This document shows positions 1 to 5,810 of a DNA stretch of 9,258 nt, piece after piece. The stretch's first letter is position 1; every line of letters starts with the position of its first letter. A model generated the notes under the pieces. The model had not been told where the DNA came from. It saw nothing but the letters and a program-made list of their open reading frames with translations, and did not search any database. Position numbers and translations under genes: made by a program. Source of the DNA: Acidimicrobiia bacterium (GTDB lineage Bacteria > Actinomycetota > Acidimicrobiia > UBA5794 > UBA11373); contig JALOLI010000026.1 of NCBI GenBank assembly GCA_025456165.1, forward strand, positions 1-9,258. The letters run 5' to 3'.

Positions 1-109
1 TTCGTGCCATGGCTGCTCCGTCCCTCTGCCGCCACGGTAGCGGCCTGCCCGCCCCTGCCCCCGCCGGCGGCGGGCTCCTGAGGGGGGACACGAGTAGGTC
101 CGCCTCAGG

Positions 110-144
110 GCCGGATGCCGTCTGACTCTCGGCAGGCATCCGGC
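110..144. repeat. Perfect 10-bp inverted repeat, first of two adjacent hairpins
   Basis: GCCGGATGCC (110-119) is the exact reverse complement of GGCATCCGGC (135-144), with a 15-nt loop. An alternative inner pairing, TGCCG (116-120) with CGGCA (130-134), competes with it. A second stem, GAGGGG (145-150) with CCCCTC (170-175), follows without a gap. There is no T-run on either side, so this could be a factor-independent terminator of a gene left of the window, a structured leader, or a protein-binding palindrome. The rest of 1-280 shows no gene I can support; one frame is open from the left edge to a TGA at 79-81, too short to identify. Confidence 0.55.
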
Positions 145-267
145 GAGGGGCGGCGGCCTACTGGCGCACCCCCTCAAGGCACGCATCAATAGGCGCGCCA
201 CCGGCGGGAGTCTCGGCTTGTTGACAGGCCGAAACTCCAACTCCATCGGCCTATCGATGTGCGCTCT

Positions 268-273
268 TAGACT
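268..273 (+). promoter_or_regulatory. Leaderless-type -10 element (TAGACT) for the MoxR gene
   Basis: TAGACT matches the TANNNT -10 consensus of actinobacterial leaderless genes and ends 7 nt before the ATG at 281, which would place the transcript start at or next to the A of that ATG. No Shine-Dalgarno-like sequence precedes the ATG. No convincing -35 box lies 16-19 nt upstream. A TTGACA at 221-226 is too far away (41 nt) to pair with it. The reading is inferred from spacing alone. Confidence 0.45.
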
Positions 274-280
274 CGCCGGC

Positions 281-1150
281 ATGGACCAGCCGTTCCCCGA
301 CTCCGCCGCGGTAGGCGCGGCGCTGCGCCGCCACGGCTACCTGGCCGACGAGCACATCGCCCAGGTGGTCTTCCTCGCCACCCGGCTGGGCAAGCCGGTC
401 CTGGTGGAGGGCCCCGCCGGGGTGGGCAAGACCGAGCTGGGCAAGGCCCTGGCCGCGGCCCTGGGGAGACGCCTGATCCGCCTCCAGTGCTATGAGGGCC
501 TCGACGAGGCCAAGGCGCTGTACGAGTGGAACTACCGCAAGCAGTTGCTGCGCCTGCAGGCCGACCGGGGCCGGGCGTGGGAAGAGGTGGAGGGGGACAT
601 ATTCACCGAGGGCTTCCTCCTCGGCCGGCCCCTGCTGGAAGCCATTCGTTCGCCCGAGCCGGTGGTGCTGCTGATCGACGAGGTCGACCGCGTCGAAGTG
701 GAGACGGAGGCCCTGCTGCTCGAGGTCCTGGCGGAGTTCCAGGTGTCGATCCCTGAGCTGGGCACGGTGACGGCTTCCTCTCGGCCCACGGTGGTGCTCA
801 CCTCCAACAACACCCGGGAGCTCTCGGAGGCCCTCAAGCGGCGTTGCCTGTTCCTCCACCTGGGCTACCCCTCCGCCGAGCGCGAACGGGAGATCCTCCT
901 GGAGCGGGTGCCCGGGCTGCCGGAGGCGCTGGCCGAGCAGGTGGCGGCGCTGGTGCGGAGCCTGCGCCGCTTGCCCCTGCGCAAGGCCCCCTCGGTGAGC
1001 GAGTCCATCGACTGGGCGCAGACCCTGCTCGCCCTCGGCATCGACCGGCTCGACGCCGCCGCCGCCGGGCGCACCCTGCACGTGGTGCTGAAGCACCAGC
1101 CCGACATCGAGAAGGCGGCCGCCGACCTGGAGCTGCCGGGAGCGGGGTGA
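281..1150 (+). CDS. MoxR/CoxD-type AAA+ ATPase
   Basis: This is a 289-residue AAA+ ATPase of the MoxR/CoxD group, cytosolic chaperones that use ATP to remodel a client, often inserting a metal or cofactor together with a VWA partner. Walker A is GPAGVGKT (residues 44-51), Walker B LLIDEVD (130-136), sensor 1 TSNN (174-177), the arginine-finger region KRRC (186-189), and a CoxD-like sensor-2 stretch KAPSVSESIDW (235-245). The length is normal for the family. I chose the ATG at 281 because a TAGACT -10 element lies 7 nt upstream; the in-frame TTG at 218 would add 21 residues unlike the family. A VWA gene follows after 4 nt, the classic partner arrangement. In CO dehydrogenase loci this pair is coxD/coxE, but no coxMSL genes are visible, so the client is unknown. 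Confidence 0.9.
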   Translation: MDQPFPDSAAVGAALRRHGYLADEHIAQVVFLATRLGKPVLVEGPAGVGKTELGKALAAALGRRLIRLQCYEGLDEAKALYEWNYRKQLLRLQADRGRAWEEVEGDIFTEGFLLGRPLLEAIRSPEPVVLLIDEVDRVEVETEALLLEVLAEFQVSIPELGTVTASSRPTVVLTSNNTRELSEALKRRCLFLHLGYPSAEREREILLERVPGLPEALAEQVAALVRSLRRLPLRKAPSVSESIDWAQTLLALGIDRLDAAAAGRTLHVVLKHQPDIEKAAADLELPGAG

Positions 1151-1154
1151 GCGG

Positions 1155-2582
1155 GTGCTCGACCTGCTCACCGGCTTCATCGGCGAGCTCCGGGCCGCCG
1201 GCCTGCCCATCTCGACGGGGGAGGCCATCGACGCCGCCACCGCCCTGGCCCACACGCCGCTGGGGGACCGGCAGGCGGTCCGGGCCTCGCTTTGCGCCAC
1301 GCTGGTGAAGAGCGGCCGGCACCTGGAGGCCTTCGGGTCGGCGTTCGACGTCTACTTCGGCCTGCGGGCGCCGGAGCCCGGGGCTGAAGCTGGCGCCGCA
1401 CTGGAGGCCGAGGAGGCCACTCTGCTCGCCGCCCAGGGGTCGGGGGTGGGCGGTGAGGGCGACCCGGACATTCTGGCGGAGGTGTTGGTCGCGGCTCTCC
1501 TCTCCGGGGATCGTGCGCTCCTCGGGGCACTGGCCCGCCGGGCGGTTCGATCGCTGGGCGGCATCGAGCCGGGGCGGCCGCTGGGGGCTGCCTACTACCT
1601 CTATCGGGTGCTGCGCCGCCTGGATGCCGACGCCATCCGGCGCCGGCTGCGCGCCACCGCGGCGGGGGAGCCCGACGGGCTGGCGCGGCGGCTCGCCACA
1701 GAGGGGCTCGAGGAGCGCTTCGAGGAGTTCCGCCGGGCACTGGAGACCGAGATCCGCCGCCTCCTGGTGGCCGACCGCGGAGCGGCGGCGGTGGCCCGGG
1801 CCCTGCGCCGCCCGCTGGTGGACGAGGCCGACCTCACGACGGCGACCGCCGCCGAACTGGCCGAGATCGAGCGAGCCCTCTACCCGCTCGCCCGGCGGCT
1901 GGCGGTGCGGCTGTCGCGGCGGCGCCGGGGCGGGAGCGGCCGCCTGGATGTGCGGCGCACGATGCGCGCCGCCCTGTCCTCGGGAGGGGTGCCGGTCGAT
2001 CCCCGCTTCCGGCGTCCCCACCGCAGCAAGCCCGACATCGTGCTGCTGTGCGACGTGAGCGGGTCCGTGGCCACCTTCGCCCGCTTCACGCTGCAGCTCG
2101 TCTACGCCCTGGCGGCCCAGTTCACCCGGGTGCAGTCGTTCGCCTTCGTGGATGCTCTCGACGAGGTGACGGGTTACTTCGGGCCGGGGGCGGACTTCGC
2201 CGCGGCGGTGCGGCGCCTGGGCGACGAGGCCCGGGTGGTCTACTTCGACGGGCACTCCGACTACGGCCGGGCCTTCGGTCGGTTCGCCGCCGATCATCTC
2301 GGCCGGCTCGGGCCGCGCACCACGGTGATCGTCACCGGCGACGCCCGGACCAACTATCGCGATCCCAACCCGGCCGCTCTCGACCTGATCGCCCGCCGCA
2401 GCCGGGCGCTGTTCTGGCTCAACCCCGAGCGGCAGGCCGCCTGGGACTCGGGAGACTCCGTCCTCGGGGTCTACCGGCCGCTGTGCGACGGGGTCTACGA
2501 GGTGCGGACGCTTCGCCAGCTGGCGGCCTTCGTGGAGCAGGTGGCCCTGCCCACCTCCCGCCCGGCTCACCGGCAGGCGTGA
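1155..2582 (+). CDS. VWA domain protein, CoxE-like
   Basis: This 475-residue protein has a CoxE-like von Willebrand A domain at its C-terminal end (about 285-465), preceded by a mostly helical, Arg/Ala-rich region. The metal-ion-dependent adhesion site is intact: DVSGS at 300-304, a Ser/Asp turn SDYGRAF at 368-374 where the second loop falls, and TGDART at 394-399. Proteins of this family work with a MoxR ATPase, probably binding the client through the MIDAS metal. The start is GTG, 4 nt after the stop of the ATPase gene, with only a weak Shine-Dalgarno, so translation is probably coupled. The 124 nt after the stop contain no gene. Residues 72-100 are a low-complexity acidic/Gly linker. The family call is firm; the biological target is not visible. 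Confidence 0.88.
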   Translation: MLDLLTGFIGELRAAGLPISTGEAIDAATALAHTPLGDRQAVRASLCATLVKSGRHLEAFGSAFDVYFGLRAPEPGAEAGAALEAEEATLLAAQGSGVGGEGDPDILAEVLVAALLSGDRALLGALARRAVRSLGGIEPGRPLGAAYYLYRVLRRLDADAIRRRLRATAAGEPDGLARRLATEGLEERFEEFRRALETEIRRLLVADRGAAAVARALRRPLVDEADLTTATAAELAEIERALYPLARRLAVRLSRRRRGGSGRLDVRRTMRAALSSGGVPVDPRFRRPHRSKPDIVLLCDVSGSVATFARFTLQLVYALAAQFTRVQSFAFVDALDEVTGYFGPGADFAAAVRRLGDEARVVYFDGHSDYGRAFGRFAADHLGRLGPRTTVIVTGDARTNYRDPNPAALDLIARRSRALFWLNPERQAAWDSGDSVLGVYRPLCDGVYEVRTLRQLAAFVEQVALPTSRPAHRQA

Positions 2583-2706
2583 ACGAGCCCTCCCGGCCTG
2601 CGGCCCTTGTCGTCTCCCTCAAGAGGACGGTCGCTCCTGACGATTAGGTACCGCGTAGCTAAAGAGCGCCGGGACCCGGCGCCGCGAATCGAGCAGGAGC
2701 TACCAG

Positions 2707-3096
2707 GTGGAGCGAGTACTGGTCGTGGAGGACTCGGCAGTCATCCAGCGCCTCGTCGCGGTCTGCTTGCGTCCGGCCGGGGTGGAGATCGAATCCCGCA
2801 CGGACGGGCCGTCGGGGCTCGAGGCGGCCATCGCGTCGCCTCCCGACCTGCTGATCCTCGACGTGGGCCTGCCCCACATGGACGGCTGGGAGGTGCTGGA
2901 GCGCCTGCGCTCCGACGGCCGCACCCGGCACCTGAAGGTGCTCGTGCTCACGGCACACGCCCAGGAGGAAACCCGGGAGCGAGCCGGGCGTGGGGGAGCC
3001 GATGCCTTCATCACCAAGCCCTTCCGCCCCGACGACTTGCGGCGCATCGCCCTCGGCTTGCTGCGCGGGGTCGAGGCGGCAGTGGGCTCGGCCTGA
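2707..3096 (+). CDS. Single-domain response regulator (CheY-like receiver)
   Basis: This 129-residue protein consists of a receiver domain and nothing else. All signature residues are present: the acidic pair E8-D9, the phosphoacceptor D52 in LLILDVGLP, the switch residue T82, and K104 in the TKPF turn. No DNA-binding or enzymatic output domain follows, so it should act by protein-protein contact or as a relay. No histidine kinase is seen in the window. The start is GTG at 2707, supported by AGGAG at 2695-2699 with a 7-nt spacer. The upstream gap (2583-2706) has some AT-richer stretches (around 2644-2665) that could hold a promoter, but none is convincing. The last six codons, including the stop, are repeated 51 bp downstream outside the gene. 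Confidence 0.9.
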   Translation: MERVLVVEDSAVIQRLVAVCLRPAGVEIESRTDGPSGLEAAIASPPDLLILDVGLPHMDGWEVLERLRSDGRTRHLKVLVLTAHAQEETRERAGRGGADAFITKPFRPDDLRRIALGLLRGVEAAVGSA

Positions 3097-3147
3097 AAGA
3101 GGGCGCACTCTCGAGGGCGGGGCATCAGCGCAGTGGGCTCGGCCTGA
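3079..3147 (+). repeat. 18-bp direct repeat, period 51 bp
   Basis: GCAGTGGGCTCGGCCTGA occurs at 3079-3096, as the end of the receiver gene with its TGA, and again at 3130-3147 in the intergenic gap. The offset is 51 bp, a multiple of three. The intervening bases resemble the preceding ones only loosely, so this looks like the trace of a small tandem duplication of the gene's tail rather than a mobile-element footprint. Confidence 0.8.
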
Positions 3148-3198
3148 TCCTGGCGCCGGCAGCCTGTTCCTCGTCATGGGGGCGCGCTAGGTTGCGCG

Positions 3199-4263
3199 GT
3201 GGGCGCGGCACTCGACATGATCTGCGCCCTCATCCTCGCTCTGGCTCTCTTTCCCTTCGGCCCGGCCTGTCCGGCGGTTCGGCCGGTACCCGGCGCGCTC
3301 CTCCGGCCGTTCGCTCCGCAGGGCCCCTACGCCGGCCACTGGGGGGCCGATCTGGAGTCGCCGTCCGGGGCGCCGGTGGTGGCGGTGGCCGCAGGGGTGG
3401 TCACCTTCGCCGGTCCGGTGGCCGGACGGCTCACCGTCACGGTGCACCACGGCGGCGGGGTTCGCACCTCCTACTCCTACCTTTCAACGGTGGCGGTCGC
3501 CCGGGGCCGGGTGGTGGGGGCGGGGGAGGTGCTCGGAGCCTCCGGCATCGACCACGGGCTCGAGGCGTTGCACCTGTCGCTGCGGGTGGGGGAGGCCTAT
3601 GCCGACCCGATGCGCTGGCTCGAGTGCCGGCTGGCGCCGCCGGGAGCGGCCGGGCGCCTCGCCCCGGCCCTGCCGCCCTATGCTTCCCCCGTGCGCCGCG
3701 GCATCCTGGGCGGCACCTTCGATCCCCCGCACCTCGCCCACCTGGTGGCCGGCGAGGCGGCCTGTCGCGAGCTGGGCCTGGACGTGGTCACTTTCCTCCC
3801 GGCGGGACGCCCGTGGCAGAAGGCCGGATCGGGGGTCAGCCCGGCCGCCGACCGATGGGAGATGAGCCGCCGGGCGGTGGCCGGTGTGGAGTACTTCCGG
3901 GCCGACGACCGCGAGGTGCGGCGCGACGGCTGGACCTACACCGCCGACACCCTGGCCACCTTCCCGGAGGATGAGGACCTGGTGCTGATCCTGGGCGCCG
4001 ATGCCGCCGCCGGCCTCCCCACCTGGCATTCGCCCGAAGTCGTCCTTCGGCGGGCGCAGGTGGCAGTCATGGAGCGCCCCGGAGTGGACCGGGCCGCCGT
4101 AGTGGCGGCGGTGGGGCACCCGCTCTGGCTGCACACCCCGCTGCTCGGTATCAGCGGGACCCTGCTTCGGGAGAGGCGCCGGGCAGGGATGAGCCTGCGG
4201 TTCCTGGTGCCCGACGCCGTCCTCGACTACATCGAGTCCGCCGGGCTCTATGCGGCTCTCTAG
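3199..4263 (+). CDS. nadD: M23-like domain fused in frame to nicotinate-nucleotide adenylyltransferase (NadD)
   Basis: One uninterrupted frame of 354 residues holds two domains. Residues about 7-24 are a hydrophobic, signal-peptide-like stretch. Residues 40-142 resemble an M23/LytM domain with the zinc ligands H47, D51 (GHWGAD) and H125, but the usual catalytic histidines are replaced (Tyr in SYSYLS; Ala at 123 in place of the first His of HxH). Residues 165-354 are a full-length NadD, which joins ATP and nicotinate mononucleotide in NAD synthesis: GGTFDPPHLAH (171-181), WTYTADTL (245-252), LGADAAAGLPTW (265-276) and ISGTLLRE (318-325). NadD is cytosolic, so an exported fusion is odd; an internal GTG at 3691 (V165) could give NadD alone. 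The upstream start may be GTG 3199 (TAGGTT at 3188-3193 lies 5 nt before it) or ATG 3217. The next gene overlaps by 14 nt. Confidence 0.85.
   Translation: MGAALDMICALILALALFPFGPACPAVRPVPGALLRPFAPQGPYAGHWGADLESPSGAPVVAVAAGVVTFAGPVAGRLTVTVHHGGGVRTSYSYLSTVAVARGRVVGAGEVLGASGIDHGLEALHLSLRVGEAYADPMRWLECRLAPPGAAGRLAPALPPYASPVRRGILGGTFDPPHLAHLVAGEAACRELGLDVVTFLPAGRPWQKAGSGVSPAADRWEMSRRAVAGVEYFRADDREVRRDGWTYTADTLATFPEDEDLVLILGADAAAGLPTWHSPEVVLRRAQVAVMERPGVDRAAVVAAVGHPLWLHTPLLGISGTLLRERRRAGMSLRFLVPDAVLDYIESAGLYAAL
3679..3693 (+). promoter_or_regulatory. Possible internal leaderless start for NadD (TATGCT, then GTG)
   Basis: Inside the fused frame, TATGCT (3679-3684) fits the TANNNT -10 pattern and is followed after 6 nt by GTG (3691-3693). 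Translation from there begins VRRGILGGTFDPPH, the expected N-terminus of a stand-alone NadD of 190 residues. There is no Shine-Dalgarno before this GTG. The spacing resembles that of TAGACT and the ATG at 281. This is an inference from position and motif only. Confidence 0.35.
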
Positions 4264-5437
4264 CCGGGCCCGTTGGTGGTGGGTGGCCGCGCTCCTGGTG
4301 CTCGGCGCCCTGACTGCCGGCGGCTGGGTGGGCCGGGCCTGGCTGGGCGAGGCCGTCGCCCGGGCCTCCTCTCGCGTCGAGGAATGGGCCACCCGCCTGC
4401 AGGACATCGCTGCGTCCGTGCCCCAGGCCGAGATCGAGGAGCGCACCGGCCTCACCGGCTCCCACAGCGCTCTGATCGTGCTCGGCGAAGGCCCGGGAGA
4501 CTGTGCCTTCGCTCTCCTGGCGCTCTCGCCCGAGGGCGTGCCGTCCCTGACCCTGCTGCCCTCGACCCTGCTCGGCGTGGTGCCCGGCTACGGGGAGTTC
4601 ACCCTGGCGGAGGCGCTGGCCTTCGAAGGGCCGGAACTCGCCGCCCTGACGGTGGTCAACGAGCTGGGGGTGCGCCTGGACGAGGTGGTGGCGCTGGGGA
4701 CCGGCGACCTGGCGGCGGCCCTGCCCGCCGCGATGACCGTGGACTTGCCCGTGCCGCTGCTCACCGCCGAAGACGGGGGGCTTCGCCAGGTCCTGGGGGC
4801 CGGGGTGCAGCCGCTGGCCCCGGCCGCCGTCGAGATGCTGCTGGTCACTCCCGGATCGGGGGATGCCTTCGAGTGGATGCAGCGGCAGGGCGCGGCCTGG
4901 CGGGGCATTCTCGCCGCCGTTGCCGCCGACCCGGAGGTGGCCGATCACCTCGCGGCCTTCTCGTCGGCGGGCAATTCGGTGGCGGCCGACCTGATGGTGA
5001 CGGCGGCGACCGCCGACGGCCTGCTGCTGGGGGCGCCACCGGTGGAGGCAGTGGCCACAGTTGGCGGAGAGGCGCTGGCGCTGTCGGCCGGGACGGCGGC
5101 GGAGTTCGTGGCGTCCCGGCTCGGCCACCTCCTGTTGATGGCCGGCGACCGCCCCCGCGTCGAAGTCCTCAACGGCAACGGTCGCATCGGCGCCACCCGG
5201 GTGGTGGCCGAGGCCGTGGTGCGGCAGGGCTTTCGGGTAGTGCGCACCGACAACGCCGACCGCTTCGACTACGCCACCACCCTGGTGGTCGCCCAGGGGG
5301 AGGATGCCCAGCAGGCGGCCCGGGAGGTGGCCGGGATCCTGGGGGTGCCTACGGTCTACCTCGAGGAAGCCGCTCCCTCTCTGGTGGTCGAAGTCAGTAT
5401 CATCGTGGGCCAGGACATCCCGGCCGGGGAGGCGTAG
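4250..5437 (+). CDS. Membrane-anchored LytR_C-domain protein with degenerate LCP-like region
   Basis: This 395-residue protein has a basic N-terminus (RLSSRAR), one transmembrane helix (about 10-25) and a large outward-facing part. Residues about 72-160 follow the pattern of a LytR-CpsA-Psr (LCP) domain (LIVLGEGPGDCAFALLALSPE, then LLPSTLLGVVPGYGEFTLAEAL and LTVVNELGVRLDEVVAL). However, the Arg and Asp residues that bind the pyrophosphate of polyprenyl substrates are missing: the usual PRD-type motif reads LLPST (102-106). Residues 302-388 are a LytR_C domain (RPRVEVLNGNGRIGATRVVAEAVV). It probably acts in envelope maintenance as a binding rather than transferring protein; that role is inferred. 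The ATG lies 14 nt before the end of nadD, so translation is likely coupled. It ends in TAG, and the next gene continues in the same frame. This protein commonly sits between nadD and rsfS in actinobacteria. Confidence 0.82.
   Translation: MRLSSRARWWWVAALLVLGALTAGGWVGRAWLGEAVARASSRVEEWATRLQDIAASVPQAEIEERTGLTGSHSALIVLGEGPGDCAFALLALSPEGVPSLTLLPSTLLGVVPGYGEFTLAEALAFEGPELAALTVVNELGVRLDEVVALGTGDLAAALPAAMTVDLPVPLLTAEDGGLRQVLGAGVQPLAPAAVEMLLVTPGSGDAFEWMQRQGAAWRGILAAVAADPEVADHLAAFSSAGNSVAADLMVTAATADGLLLGAPPVEAVATVGGEALALSAGTAAEFVASRLGHLLLMAGDRPRVEVLNGNGRIGATRVVAEAVVRQGFRVVRTDNADRFDYATTLVVAQGEDAQQAAREVAGILGVPTVYLEEAAPSLVVEVSIIVGQDIPAGEA
5426..5432 (+). promoter_or_regulatory. Strong Shine-Dalgarno deciding the rsfS start
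   Basis: GGGGAGG lies within the last codons of the preceding gene, 8 nt before CTG 5441. It is among the best ribosome binding sites in the window, and no ATG, GTG or TTG follows at usable distance in the rsfS frame. It therefore supports initiation at the CTG, or re-initiation by ribosomes ending at TAG 5435-5437. Confidence 0.6.
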
Positions 5438-5440
5438 GCC

Positions 5441-5806
5441 CTGCATCCCGAAACGACGACCGCAGCGCAGTCGGCGGCCGCCGCCATCGACGACAAGAAG
5501 GGCCTGGGGATCGTCCTCCTCGACGTGTCGACCCTTCTGGTGATCACCGATGTCTTCGTGATCGCCTCGGGGACCTCGCGGCGACACGTCGTCACCCTGG
5601 CGGAAGCCGTCGAGGAGCGTCTGAAGGGCCTGGGCCGGCGCCCCTTGCGGAGCGAGGGTCTGGACGACGCCACCTGGGTGCTGCTCGACTACGGGGACAT
5701 CGTGGTCCATGTCTTCGACGAGCCCACCCGCCGCTACTACGACCTGGAGCGGCTGTGGAGCGACGCTCCCCGGACCGACTTCGACCCGGCGGCCGCCCGG
5801 GCCTGA
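5441..5806 (+). CDS. rsfS: Ribosomal silencing factor RsfS, probable CTG start
   Basis: RsfS binds ribosomal protein uL14 on the 50S subunit and blocks joining with the 30S, lowering translation when nutrients are short. From CTG 5441 the protein has 121 residues and matches the family from end to end: AAIDDKKGLGIVLLDVSTLLVITDVFVIASGTS in the first third (quoted in part: DKKGLGIVLLDVS at 18-30 and DVFVIASGTS at 37-46), RPLRSEG (67-73), WVLLDYGDIVVHVFDE (79-94) and YYDLERLW (99-106). The only standard start in this part of the frame is GTG 5525, which would remove the first 28 residues, including the first helix and strand of the fold, so I reject it. The frame opens just after the TAG of the LytR_C gene and is the same frame. 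A GGGGAGG site precedes the CTG by 8 nt. It converges on the next minus-strand gene with a 4-nt gap. Confidence 0.88.
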   Translation: MHPETTTAAQSAAAAIDDKKGLGIVLLDVSTLLVITDVFVIASGTSRRHVVTLAEAVEERLKGLGRRPLRSEGLDDATWVLLDYGDIVVHVFDEPTRRYYDLERLWSDAPRTDFDPAAARA

Positions 5807-5810
5807 GCAT

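Noticed and set aside
1..81. Open frame from the left edge to TGA 79-81 as the tail of an upstream gene
   Set aside because: Only 26 residues, Pro/Ala-rich and without recognisable features; it cannot be told from chance.
221..226. TTGACA as a -35 box
   Set aside because: It matches the consensus, but no -10 hexamer lies 16-19 nt downstream; the nearest TANNNT elements are 25 nt or more away.
834..2570. Long minus-strand open frame (578 codons) opposite the VWA gene
   Set aside because: Its translation is low-complexity Gly/Arg/Pro-rich sequence without any domain, a typical shadow of a high-GC gene; the plus strand encodes clear AAA+ and VWA proteins.
2607..3974. Long plus-strand frame (455 codons) across the receiver and M23-NadD genes
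   Set aside because: It is Gly/Arg-rich with no motif and overlaps two well-supported genes in other frames.
5525..5806. Short 93-residue rsfS starting at GTG 5525
   Set aside because: It would begin inside the first conserved strand and lose the DKKGLGIVLLD segment; the ribosome binding site and homology both favour CTG 5441.
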